64,000 nt of DNA from Bacillota bacterium (GTDB lineage Bacteria; Bacillota; Clostridia; Lachnospirales; Lachnospiraceae), in the NCBI GenBank assembly GCA_023436065.1, contig JAEZKU010000065.1, positions 1 to 64,000 on the forward strand, given 5' to 3'. The notes under the pieces are model-generated. The model searched no databases, had not been told where the DNA came from, and saw only the letters and a list, made by a program, of their open reading frames with translations. Both the position numbers and the translations under genes were made by a program. This document shows positions 44,734 through 53,146 of the stretch, in pieces. How positions within the stretch are numbered: position 1 is the stretch's first letter; each line of letters begins with the position of its first letter.

Positions 44734-46629
44734 TTATTCAACGGGAGTGCCAACTGTCAACTCCGTACTCTTTTTGATCCGTGGAAATCTGATTGCAGTT
44801 TTGAACATATCGCCGTCAATCTCTATGGAAAATTCTCCTCCGCTGACCTTAGTGAAGCTCTCCGCAATCGATAATCCGAGACCGCTGCCTTCGGTACTTC
44901 TGGATTGATCCCCCCTGAAGAAGCGTTGCAGGATCTCCTGTTCGGTAAAATTCATCTCATAGCCTGCAATATTCTTGATCCAGACAACAACCTGATCCTC
45001 TGTGAGCGACATCTCAATAATGACTCGGGTACCGCGAAGGGAGTATTTGATTGCATTATCAATCACATTCTGGAATACACGGTAAAGCTTCTTGCCATCT
45101 GCATAGATTATCACCGGATACTCCGGCAGGATCAGCTTGATCGGGAGCTGTGAGGTGGTAATCACATCCTCCATATCTGCCAGGGTCTGTCTGATCAGCT
45201 TCGCCAAATCCAGATTCTCGTATACTACCACAGCTTCCCCACTGGTACTTTTTGCAAGCTCGAACAGATCATTGACAATATTCTTTAAGCGCTCGGATTT
45301 TTCCTGAAGGATTCTCACATAATCCCTGGAGGTTTCCGATAAATCCTCCTCCTTGGAGAGTAGATCGATAAAGCTGATGATCGAAGTAAGCGGTGTCTTT
45401 AGATCATGGGATACATTGGTGACCAGGGCCACCTTCATCCGCTCAGATCTGATCTGCTCCTCCATCCTTACTTTGATCTCCTCATTGATATTGCTCAACA
45501 GCCATTTATTTCCCTTAAAGTACCAGATCATAGCGAACAGTTCGAGTGCCAACGGAATGGAAAACCACCATATCCGAAATGGCATGATGATTACGATAAA
45601 TGCTGCATTGATCAAGGTAATGATCAAAAATATCAGCTGTCTGTAATAAAGCCTCTTCGTAAAGGATACCTGCCCGGTGACATCGTGGTAGAAGATATAA
45701 TTCAGCAGCTCTGTAAAGAGCTTAATCATACGATTAATTATCCGATACAAAATACTGTCCCTGATAAAGCATCTTTCTTTGCATTTTTTCATCATGGCAA
45801 GCAGTAACCATAGCAGCAAGGCAGTGGACAAAGCAGCAATACCTCCGGCAAATACAGACAGGGAAACATTCTCTGAGGATACGAGCTCCAGATAATCGAT
45901 ATCAAACTGATCTAAACTCATCCCAAGAGATATGTTATCCTTTAAAGCATAGGGCAGAAATCTTGCTGCTACACCCAGTCCCAATAAAAACGGGAGAAGC
46001 AGAACCTCTGTATATGCTTTATCCATCCTTTCCGATTTTGTCGAATCTGATGTCCTCTTCCAGGCAAGTAAGCACAAGCTGATTAATGTGATGAATTCTA
46101 ATGTGACAAGAATCAGAAACAGAATTGCCTTCGGCATCAGGTTCGCACGATACCCCTCCCATTCCCACTGTTTATATTTAATAAATTCCTTCGGAAAGGA
46201 TATGTAAATCACATAATTATCTGTCAGCATATTATATACATCCAGCTTATCATAGGAATTCTTTCCGGCTCCCCATTTCCCATTCTCAAGATAAAAGAAT
46301 GCCTCATCGTTGCTGGAATAGAACGCCCTCTCACTATGCCCTGTATCGGAGTATTCCCGTGTTCCTCCTCCTACATAATAATAATAAGACGTATTCTCCA
46401 GTACCCTCCAGGTAAAAGGGATATCCGAAACATCGTTTAGCGCATCCCTTACATAGGAGGTATAGAATTCCCTGCTTTTATGATAACTTGTAAATAAGCT
46501 TTCCGCATGACTGTTATAACCGAGTAATTGCACCAACAGGAATATGATGCCGCTCATCAGTATTACAGCCAGTAAGAATATGGCTGTCTGTATTCTGCTG
46601 CCTCTAGAACTTTTCGATTTTGTATCCAA
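44734..46629 (-). CDS. Membrane sensor histidine kinase
   Basis: A 631-residue kinase. An N-terminal helix (about 15-37) is followed by an extracellular domain (about 40-165) and several further helices (about 165-190, 210-230, 255-280 and 330-375). The HisKA domain has VSHDLKTPLTSI, and the HATPase domain has NVIDNAIKYSLRGT and RSTEGSGLGLSIAESF. The start is a TTG at 46629, 26 bp inside the upstream response regulator gene, so the pair is coupled. The signal is unknown. Confidence 0.9.
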   Translation of the reverse strand: MDTKSKSSRGSRIQTAIFLLAVILMSGIIFLLVQLLGYNSHAESLFTSYHKSREFYTSYVRDALNDVSDIPFTWRVLENTSYYYYVGGGTREYSDTGHSERAFYSSNDEAFFYLENGKWGAGKNSYDKLDVYNMLTDNYVIYISFPKEFIKYKQWEWEGYRANLMPKAILFLILVTLEFITLISLCLLAWKRTSDSTKSERMDKAYTEVLLLPFLLGLGVAARFLPYALKDNISLGMSLDQFDIDYLELVSSENVSLSVFAGGIAALSTALLLWLLLAMMKKCKERCFIRDSILYRIINRMIKLFTELLNYIFYHDVTGQVSFTKRLYYRQLIFLIITLINAAFIVIIMPFRIWWFSIPLALELFAMIWYFKGNKWLLSNINEEIKVRMEEQIRSERMKVALVTNVSHDLKTPLTSIISFIDLLSKEEDLSETSRDYVRILQEKSERLKNIVNDLFELAKSTSGEAVVVYENLDLAKLIRQTLADMEDVITTSQLPIKLILPEYPVIIYADGKKLYRVFQNVIDNAIKYSLRGTRVIIEMSLTEDQVVVWIKNIAGYEMNFTEQEILQRFFRGDQSRSTEGSGLGLSIAESFTKVSGGEFSIEIDGDMFKTAIRFPRIKKSTELTVGTPVE

Positions 46630-47305
46630 TTCCCCACACCACCTTTAAGTATTTTGGTTCTCTCGGGTTATATTCAATTTTCTCACGGATGCGTCTGATA
46701 TGTACCATGACCGTATTTTCAACCGTATAAGCGGGCTCATTCCATACTCTCTCATATATCTCTTCCGCTGAAAATACTCTGCCCGCATGATTCATCATCA
46801 TTTCCATGATCTTATATTCTGTGAGGGTCAGACGCACCGGTTCTCCGTCCACATAAAGCTGCTTTGAGGATTTATTCAGAGTGAGTCCGCCGGTAACGAT
46901 ATCCTCCGTTCCGACCGAATAGCCTGCCGATCCCAGCTGCAGATAGCGTCTCAGCTGACTTTTCACTCTCGCCAAAAGCTCCTGTGGATGATAGGGCTTT
47001 GTAATATAATCATCCGCTCCCATCGTCAATCCCAATATCTTATCGCTGTCCTCCGATTTGGCAGACAATAGAATAATCGGAATATTTCTCTTCTCCCTAA
47101 TCTTCATCGTGGCTGAAAGTCCGTCCAGCTTCGGCATCATGATATCCAGCAGGATCAGATGGATTGGGTTCGAGCTCAGAAGCTCCATGGCTTCCAAGCC
47201 GTTATATGCCTTTTTGACATCATAGCCCTCCATCATCAGCAGCTTCTCAATTCCCTTCACAATCTCCCTGTCATCATCCACGACCAGAATACTAATCTTA
47301 TCCAT
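46604..47305 (-). CDS. OmpR/PhoB-family response regulator
   Basis: A 233-residue protein with a receiver domain (1-120; acidic pair DDD near residues 10-12, phospho-acceptor in LLDIMMP, Lys in YITKPYHP) and a winged-helix effector domain (about 135-230, LTLTEYKIMEMMMNHAGRVFSAEEIYERVW). It overlaps the kinase gene. Two adjacent 11-bp repeats upstream may be its own operator. Confidence 0.94.
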   Translation of the reverse strand: MDKISILVVDDDREIVKGIEKLLMMEGYDVKKAYNGLEAMELLSSNPIHLILLDIMMPKLDGLSATMKIREKRNIPIILLSAKSEDSDKILGLTMGADDYITKPYHPQELLARVKSQLRRYLQLGSAGYSVGTEDIVTGGLTLNKSSKQLYVDGEPVRLTLTEYKIMEMMMNHAGRVFSAEEIYERVWNEPAYTVENTVMVHIRRIREKIEYNPREPKYLKVVWGIGYKIEKF

Positions 47306-47372
47306 GGTTTCTTATCCTTTCCCGAGTACCTATCCAGATTATAGAAAATATTACTTTCGAATTGTTTTATAT

Positions 47373-47394
47373 AAATCTTACAAATATCTTAAAA
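47373..47394 (-). promoter_or_regulatory. Tandem 11-bp repeat upstream of the response regulator gene
   Basis: Minus strand TTTTAAGATAT directly followed by TTGTAAGATTT, sharing TT-TAAGAT-T. An 11-bp direct repeat is the standard operator layout for OmpR/PhoB dimers, so autoregulation is plausible. Confidence 0.45.
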
Positions 47395-47498
47395 GTAGGG
47401 TTTCATCTTTCTTCCATATTCTAGCATATATTTCTCTTTAAATAAATTCCATATTTTGATAGATATATTAAAATAGAGCTTTGATTTGTATTAAAAAA

Positions 47499-47544
47499 GG
47501 AAGCAGCCAACCCATCAACTAGTGCGTGCGGGATGTCTGCTTCC
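47499..47544 (-). terminator. Terminator of ftsH
   Basis: Minus strand GGAAGCAG ... CTGCTTCC stem with inner pairs, followed by TTTTTT, 27 nt after the stop. Confidence 0.85.
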
Positions 47545-47570
47545 TAAAGCTTCTCCATTGCTTCTATATA

Positions 47571-49472
47571 TTATGCCTGCTCCGGAATCATAGCTTCTCC
47601 GGTAGGCTGATCCTCCGATTGAGGCTCCGGGGTAATACCCTTGACTTCGTTGTATATCTTCATGAATTCCTCTCCGGTGATCGTCTCTCTGCTGATTAAG
47701 AAATCTGCAATCTTATCAAGGACATCTCTGTTGCCCTCCAACAGCTCCTCTGCTCTGTCATAGCATTTCTTCAGGATCTGCATTACTTCTTTATCAATCT
47801 CTCCCGCAGTCTCTTCACCGCAGTTGAGTACGGCTCTGCCATCAAGATATTTATTCTCAACAGATTCCAGACCCATTAATCCGAATTTCTCAGACATACC
47901 GTATTGGGTAACCATGGATCTGGCAAGCTGGGTAGCCTTTTCGATGTCATTGGAAGCACCGGTTGTGATGGAACCAAAGACTAGCTTTTCCGCTGCACGT
48001 CCGCCGTAAAGCGTAACGATACGTGTCAGGATTTCATCCTTGCTCATCAGATACTTCTCTTCTTCAGGTACCTGCATAACATATCCCAAAGAACCCATGG
48101 TTCTCGGAACGATCGTGATCTTCTGAACCGGCTCTGCATGCTTTTCCAGTGCGGTGACCAGCGCATGGCCAACCTCATGATAAGCGACAATTCGCTTCTC
48201 TTCCTTGCTAAGAATGCGATCCTTCTTCTCTTTTCCGGCGATTACCACTTCTACCGACTCAAACAGATCCTCCTGAGTCACCACAGTTCTTCCCTGTTTC
48301 ACCGCAAGGATTGCAGCCTCATTGATCATATTGGCAAGATCGGAGCCTACCGCACCGGAGGTTGCCCTAGCAATTGCCTCTAAGTCAACGGAATCATGCA
48401 TCAGTACATTCTTGGCATGAACCTTCAGGATGTCGACTCTTCCCTTGAGATCAGGCTTATCTACGATAATACGTCTGTCAAAACGTCCCGGACGAAGGAG
48501 TGCCTTATCCAGAACCTCTGGCCGGTTGGTTGCTCCCAGGATAACAAGACCCTTCGAGGAATCAAAACCGTCCATATTCGCAAGCAGCTGATTCAGCGTC
48601 TGCTCACGCTCGTCATTGCCACCGCCGTAATGGGAATCACGGCTCTTACCGATGGCATCGATCTCATCAATGAATATAATACAGGGTGCCGACTGCTGTG
48701 CCTGTTTGAATAAGTCTCTTACTCTGGAGGCACCGACACCGACAAACATCTCCACAAAATCAGAACCTGACAGGGAGAAGAACGGTACCTTAGCTTCTCC
48801 GGCTACCGCCTTTGCAAGCAGTGTCTTACCTGTTCCGGGCGGTCCTACCAATAATGCACCCTTTGGCAGCTTCGCACCGATTCGGGTATATTTCGCAGGG
48901 TTATGAAGGAAATCTACGATTTCCGTCAGGGATTCCTTCGCTTCCTCCTGCCCCGCCACATCACGGAAGGTGACTCCGGTTGATTTCTCTACATAAACCT
49001 TGGCATTACTCTTACCAACCCCCATCATGCCTCCGCTGTTCTTGGAGATGGAGCGGAATAAAAACCACATTACTACATAAATCAAAATAAACGGTATTAC
49101 ATAAGAAAGAATTGTGTTGATCAGAGAGCCTCTGGTATCCACGATCTGCTGGCCGAAATCTACATCTGCTTTGTTCAAGCGTTCGACCAGATCAAAATCT
49201 GTGAAGTAACCGGTGTAATAGGTAGTGGCCAGCGGACCTTCTCCTTTATCCTTAGGTTTAATCTCCAACGTACCGTTATTCTTTGCAGTAACCTTTGCTA
49301 TTTTACCTTCGTCAAGCATCTGAAGAAACTCACTGTAGGAGATCTCTTCCCGGTTACCTTCTTTAATCTGCGCCGCCAGTGTCCAAAACATATACAGAAT
49401 GATCAGAGTAGAGACCAAAGTAATGATGATGACCATCCTGTTCGGCGAGTTATTTTTATTTTTATTATCCAT
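47571..49472 (-). CDS. ftsH: ATP-dependent zinc metalloprotease FtsH
   Basis: A membrane-bound AAA+ protease of 633 residues that degrades damaged membrane proteins and some regulators. Two helices (about 12-30 and 115-135) flank an extracellular part. The AAA domain has GPPGTGKT, IIFIDEIDAIG and the second region of homology; the protease domain has zinc motif HEVGH and a later Glu/Asp ligand region. I start at ATG 49472 (MDNKNKN) with GGAGG 5 nt upstream, one codon after an in-frame TTG. Confidence 0.97.
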   Translation of the reverse strand: MDNKNKNNSPNRMVIIITLVSTLIILYMFWTLAAQIKEGNREEISYSEFLQMLDEGKIAKVTAKNNGTLEIKPKDKGEGPLATTYYTGYFTDFDLVERLNKADVDFGQQIVDTRGSLINTILSYVIPFILIYVVMWFLFRSISKNSGGMMGVGKSNAKVYVEKSTGVTFRDVAGQEEAKESLTEIVDFLHNPAKYTRIGAKLPKGALLVGPPGTGKTLLAKAVAGEAKVPFFSLSGSDFVEMFVGVGASRVRDLFKQAQQSAPCIIFIDEIDAIGKSRDSHYGGGNDEREQTLNQLLANMDGFDSSKGLVILGATNRPEVLDKALLRPGRFDRRIIVDKPDLKGRVDILKVHAKNVLMHDSVDLEAIARATSGAVGSDLANMINEAAILAVKQGRTVVTQEDLFESVEVVIAGKEKKDRILSKEEKRIVAYHEVGHALVTALEKHAEPVQKITIVPRTMGSLGYVMQVPEEEKYLMSKDEILTRIVTLYGGRAAEKLVFGSITTGASNDIEKATQLARSMVTQYGMSEKFGLMGLESVENKYLDGRAVLNCGEETAGEIDKEVMQILKKCYDRAEELLEGNRDVLDKIADFLISRETITGEEFMKIYNEVKGITPEPQSEDQPTGEAMIPEQA

Positions 49473-49566
49473 CAAATCCTCCTATTCACAGAACATTTTC
49501 AGATATATCAAACAAGGTGCTGTTATCATACAGCCCCTATTTCTGGTAATACGAACTGTATACATC

Positions 49567-49595
49567 ATTATAGCCATAGTCTAACCATAAATCAA
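49567..49595 (-). promoter_or_regulatory. Promoter of ftsH
   Basis: Minus strand -35 TTGATT (49595-49590), 17-nt spacer, -10 TATAAT (49572-49567). Confidence 0.7.
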
Positions 49596-49709
49596 TTAAA
49601 ATGTTCTTAAAATTCTGTGATTAAATTGTGTACAACTTAAACATAATCTTATTTTGTAGAAAAAGCAAGCAATATTTCGAAGGAAGGGATCTATTTCAAT
49701 CTATTTTCA

Positions 49710-49738
49710 TTGACTTCCAGGCAAAACTATAGTATACT
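49710..49738 (+). promoter_or_regulatory. Promoter of pyrG
   Basis: -35 TTGACT (49710-49715), 17-nt spacer, -10 TATACT (49733-49738). The expected start lies in an A-rich stretch near 49745, leaving a 265-nt leader. Confidence 0.75.
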
Positions 49739-49744
49739 ATAGCA

Positions 49745-49869
49745 AAAATTGTTCATCATACCAGCAAAGGAGCCGGAAATGGTTTAAGGTCCACCATTAA
49801 GGATCGCCTGGCTATTCTCACCCATTTTTGCCTTAAACCTCGTTCAGTTGGGGTTTGATGGCTTTTTTT
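49745..49869 (+). promoter_or_regulatory. pyrG leader attenuator (candidate riboswitch or protein-controlled switch)
   Basis: The intrinsic terminator at 49830-49869 has stem parts GCC/GGC and AAACC/GGTTT, then seven T residues. Its 5' half CCTTAAACC (49831-49839) is perfectly complementary to GGTTTAAGG (49781-49789) in the upstream leader, giving a 9-bp antiterminator. GGTTTAAGG in turn partly sits in a local hairpin AATGGT/ACCATT (49779-49784 with 49793-49798). The three pairings compete, as in a transcription-attenuation switch. The leader starts with A residues, so the GGG-slippage mechanism of Bacillus pyrG does not fit. The ligand is unknown; CTP, UTP or glutamine would make sense. Confidence 0.65.
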
Positions 49870-49963
49870 ATTGCTAAAAACAGCAAAATGTAGCAACAAT
49901 AGTACTTAAACGGAGTTCTTCAAGGGTGGAGTCAGCTCCAAAAAACGGTATAGAAGAAGAATC

Positions 49964-49982
49964 AAGGAGGAGAATCCTCCTT
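49964..49982 (+). promoter_or_regulatory. Ribosome-site-like hairpin in the pyrG leader
   Basis: AAGGAGG-AGAAT-CCTCCTT forms a perfect 7-bp stem. The CCTCCTT arm could instead pair with the true pyrG ribosome site AAGGAGG at 49993-49999, so it may modulate translation. Confidence 0.5.
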
Positions 49983-50009
49983 ATACAAAGAAAAGGAGGA
50001 ATATGAAAA

Positions 50010-51626
50010 ATGGCTGCTAAATATGTATTTGTAACCGGTGGTGTGGTATCAGGACTGGGCAAGGGTATTACTGCTGCTTCTCTCGGACGTCTTTTAAAGG
50101 CACGCGGTTACCATGTGACGATGCAGAAATTTGACCCATATATCAACATCGATCCCGGTACTATGAACCCAATTCAGCACGGTGAGGTTTTCGTAACGGA
50201 TGATGGTGCTGAGACGGACTTGGATCTTGGGCATTATGAAAGGTTTATCGATGAGAGTCTGAATAAGATGTCCAATGTAACAACCGGTAAGATCTACTGG
50301 TCTGTATTATCCAAAGAAAGACGCGGTGACTTCGGCGGTGGAACAGTCCAGGTTATCCCCCATATCACAAACGAGATAAAAAGCCGTTTCTACAGAAATG
50401 ATCAAAGCAATGACACTCATATCGCTATCATAGAGGTCGGAGGTACTGTCGGTGATATCGAAAGTCAGCCCTTTCTTGAGGCAATCCGTCAGTTCCGCCA
50501 GGATATCGGCGACCACAATGTAGCGCTAATTCATGTCACTCTAATCCCCTATCTGAAAGCCTCCGGAGAAATGAAGACCAAGCCTACCCAGGCCAGCGTA
50601 AAAGAGCTGCAGGGAATGGGTATTCGTCCGGACATCATTGTATGCAGAACAGAACAGCCCTTAGAGCCGGGCATCAAGGATAAGATTGCCCTCTTCTGTA
50701 ATGTTCCGAGTACCAATGTACTTCAGAATCTGGATGTGGAATATCTATATGAAGCCCCTCTCGCTCTGGAGCAGGAACATCTTGCCGATGTTACCCTCTC
50801 CTGTCTGGGTCTCCCCTGTCCGAAGCCCGATCTCACCGATTGGGAAGAGATGGTACACTCCTTAAAGAACCCGAAGGAAGAAGTCACAGTAGCACTGGTC
50901 GGCAAGTACACCCAGCTTCATGATGCATATCTCAGTGTAGCGGAATCCCTGAAGCATGGCGCGGTGGCAAATCATTCTTCCATTAATATAAAATGGATTC
51001 TTTCTGAAGATGTAACGAAGGAAAATGTAGCAGAATTGCTTAAAGATGTGAGCGGTATTGTCGTTCCCGGTGGTTTTGGTGACCGCGGCATTGAGGGCAA
51101 AATAAATGCCATCCGTTATGCGAGAGAGAACAATATCCCATTCCTGGGACTGTGTCTCGGCATGCAGCTGGCACTTGTAGAATATGCTAGAAATATTATT
51201 GGCTTTGAAGATGCACACAGTGCAGAGCTCAATCCTTCCACCACACATCCGATCATCCATCTGATGCCCGAACAGGATGGAATTGAAGATATCGGCGGAA
51301 CCTTACGGCTTGGCTCCTATCCCTGTGTACTGGATGAGAACAGTAAAGCATATCAGCTTTATGGCGAGAAGGTAATCCATGAAAGACACCGTCATCGCTA
51401 TGAAGTAAATAACTATTATCGCAATGAATTCCTGAAGCATGATATCAAGCTCTCAGGACTTTCACCGGATGGACGCATCGTCGAGATGATCGAATTAACA
51501 AGTCATCCCTGGTTCCTCGGAACACAGGCTCATCCCGAATTCAAGTCCAGACCGAATAAGCCGCATCCCTTATTCCGTGGGTTTGTTGAGGCCGCCCTTA
51601 CCTTTAGCAGAGAAAAGGGCAGATAA
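50010..51626 (+). CDS. pyrG: CTP synthase
   Basis: Makes CTP from UTP with ATP and glutamine. The 538 residues have the N-terminal synthetase domain (KYVFVTGGVVSGLGKGI; about 1-265) and a C-terminal class I glutamine amidotransferase domain (about 290-535) with the nucleophile Cys in FLGLCLGMQLA and the His-x-Glu pair in QAHPEFKS. The ATG at 50010 has AAGGAGGA 10 nt upstream; another ATG at 50003 reads a five-codon out-of-frame peptide. The last 57 bp overlap lspA on the other strand. Expression is probably set by the leader attenuator. Confidence 0.98.
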   Translation: MAAKYVFVTGGVVSGLGKGITAASLGRLLKARGYHVTMQKFDPYINIDPGTMNPIQHGEVFVTDDGAETDLDLGHYERFIDESLNKMSNVTTGKIYWSVLSKERRGDFGGGTVQVIPHITNEIKSRFYRNDQSNDTHIAIIEVGGTVGDIESQPFLEAIRQFRQDIGDHNVALIHVTLIPYLKASGEMKTKPTQASVKELQGMGIRPDIIVCRTEQPLEPGIKDKIALFCNVPSTNVLQNLDVEYLYEAPLALEQEHLADVTLSCLGLPCPKPDLTDWEEMVHSLKNPKEEVTVALVGKYTQLHDAYLSVAESLKHGAVANHSSINIKWILSEDVTKENVAELLKDVSGIVVPGGFGDRGIEGKINAIRYARENNIPFLGLCLGMQLALVEYARNIIGFEDAHSAELNPSTTHPIIHLMPEQDGIEDIGGTLRLGSYPCVLDENSKAYQLYGEKVIHERHRHRYEVNNYYRNEFLKHDIKLSGLSPDGRIVEMIELTSHPWFLGTQAHPEFKSRPNKPHPLFRGFVEAALTFSREKGR

Positions 51627-52052
51627 TAGCATCAGGGCAGATCCGATAAAGATCGCCATGTCGGCAAGATTGAAAATAATGCTCTTCAGCTTCTTATATT
51701 TGAAGCTGAAGTAGTCTACCACATAGCCCCTACTTAGCCTGTCCGCTACATTGCTGATAGCTCCACCGAGGGCAAATGCCAGACCAAATTTAAATAACCT
51801 TTTTCCCTTTTGGGGAAGAAGAATGAGAAAAAGGAGTGACACCAATCCAAGGATTACACAGGATATGGTCTTAAGAAGCTCCTTTTTTTCACCCATAAAA
51901 TTCAGGAATGCCCCCTCATTATGGTGCTTACGGAGAATGATGTTACCGCCTAAAATCTCCTCTCTTTCGCCAAGCTCTCTGTGCTTCTCAAAATAATTTT
52001 TGATCTTATATTCCCCTATGACAATAACTAAAACTATAATGATATATAGCAT
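51570..52052 (-). CDS. lspA: Lipoprotein signal peptidase (signal peptidase II)
   Basis: A membrane aspartyl protease that cuts lipoprotein signal peptides. The 160 residues have four helices and both catalytic regions: GGAISNVADRLSRGYVVDYF (Asn and first Asp) and FNLADMAIFIG (second Asp). The start ATG 52052 has GGAGGAGG upstream; the frame extends 12 codons further without a better site. It is convergent with pyrG and their coding ends overlap by 57 bp. Confidence 0.92.
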   Translation of the reverse strand: MLYIIIVLVIVIGEYKIKNYFEKHRELGEREEILGGNIILRKHHNEGAFLNFMGEKKELLKTISCVILGLVSLLFLILLPQKGKRLFKFGLAFALGGAISNVADRLSRGYVVDYFSFKYKKLKSIIFNLADMAIFIGSALMLLSALFSAKGKGGLNKPTE

Positions 52053-52122
52053 CGTTCCTCCTCCTTCCAAAACCCTGTATGAAATCAACCTGATATAAGT
52101 ATGATGTTTATTTGTATGTGAT

Positions 52123-52155
52123 AAAAGCCACTAAGTTATTTAGTGACTTTCTTTT
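52123..52155. terminator. Terminator after the half-length DUF115-related gene
   Basis: Stem GCCACTAA/TTAGTGAC flanked by A-rich and T-rich tracts on opposite sides, so it may work in both directions. It lies 62 nt after the stop at 52217. Confidence 0.7.
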
Positions 52156-52216
52156 ATTATGCCATATTTGGAAATGTTTATCAATCCATCTTGGCAATTA
52201 TTATTCATTTTTTGAA

Positions 52217-53140
52217 TTAGCCTTCTGCTTCCGATAACATTGACAGCCAGGGAATTCCTGTCTCTACAATAGCCTTTCCCTTTTGACTGCGAATATTCTT
52301 ATAGGAAGGATAATGTACCCGAAAACTTTCATTATTCTTTAAGTTAGCTACTCTTTCTGATAGAAGCTCAAAATCAGGATCATAAATCAGCCTGACCCTC
52401 TTCTCCGTCAAAATAGGCTTCAGATCGGTAAAAGCGCAGGCAAGCCGGATTACATTCGCATCCGCCTCATATATTTCAAATTCCTGCTTCGGAGCTAACG
52501 CCAGAAGTTCATTGATATGGTATCCCATCCCCAGTCCATACAGGATATAACGATCTGACTCTTCCCGCAGCCAGCTTTTTGCCAACCAAAACGCCTCGGT
52601 CTGTACCTTATTATTCGTATGGAAATAGAATTTAGATCCCTCATTCTCGGCTGCCAGCGTCATCAGCCCGGAAGAAGTGAATTCAATACGGTATCCTCTT
52701 TCCAGAAGCTCGGTGGGATTCATCGGCTCCTGTAACAGTTCTATATTTCCATCCGCCTTCTCAATTACGCAGGAAATATTCTCCTGATATCTCTCTTCAT
52801 CAAAGAGGATCTCTTCTTTATTAATAATCAACTCCTGCACACTGAGAAGAAAGTTCATCAGCTGCAGCTCCAGAAGATCAGCCAAAAGGATAAAATCCAT
52901 GTTTTTCTTTGCATCCAGAATCCCTGTCAGCATCTCAAAGATCGACTCCGTATTCACAAGATTAAAATACTCGCGATCAGTAATAATCGCTTCAATGATG
53001 TGGTTTACCTCATCAATGGAATCGGCTATCAGACCCAAAGCTTTGTCGCACTGTTGTTTACGAAAATAATAAATTGCCTTATCCATCTTACCCAACAGTA
53101 CTGTATTGTGTTCAAAGATACCTCTTATGTTCTGCGTCAA
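52217..53140 (-). CDS. Half-length paralogue of the DUF115 protein (N-terminal domain only)
   Basis: 307 residues that align along their whole length with the first ~300 residues of the 567-residue DUF115 protein at 56461. Shared landmarks are LLADL, the VEFTS-type strand, YFHTN/YFHSN, WLAKSW/YLAKSW, YGLGMGYH/YGLGLGYH, NVIRLAC, LIYDPDFELL/LIYDPDHSLL and HYPS. It ends where the other continues into its MptE-like domain, with a short different tail. It starts with TTG (53140), like its paralogue, 6 nt after the GT2 stop. With no transferase domain, it may be a scaffold or partner; decay is the alternative, though the frame is intact. Confidence 0.75.
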   Translation of the reverse strand: MTQNIRGIFEHNTVLLGKMDKAIYYFRKQQCDKALGLIADSIDEVNHIIEAIITDREYFNLVNTESIFEMLTGILDAKKNMDFILLADLLELQLMNFLLSVQELIINKEEILFDEERYQENISCVIEKADGNIELLQEPMNPTELLERGYRIEFTSSGLMTLAAENEGSKFYFHTNNKVQTEAFWLAKSWLREESDRYILYGLGMGYHINELLALAPKQEFEIYEADANVIRLACAFTDLKPILTEKRVRLIYDPDFELLSERVANLKNNESFRVHYPSYKNIRSQKGKAIVETGIPWLSMLSEAEG

Positions 53141-53146
53141 GTCTCT

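Larger units (their letters stand above)
49473..50009. other. 537-bp divergent region between ftsH and pyrG
   Basis: Contains the ftsH leader and promoter (49567-49595), an AT-rich stretch without clear signals (49600-49705), the pyrG promoter (49710-49738), an attenuator leader (about 49745-49869), and a second leader part with a ribosome-site-like hairpin (49964-49982). Confidence 0.75.

Noticed and set aside
49745..49869. Signal recognition particle RNA or glutamine riboswitch
   Set aside because: A CCGGAAATGG-like stretch recalls both, but the flanking pairings of these RNAs could not be formed; the antiterminator/terminator reading explains the sequence better.
52217..53140. Pseudogene fragment of the DUF115 gene
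   Set aside because: No remnant of the missing C-terminal half is found downstream in any frame, and the frame, start and operon spacing look functional.
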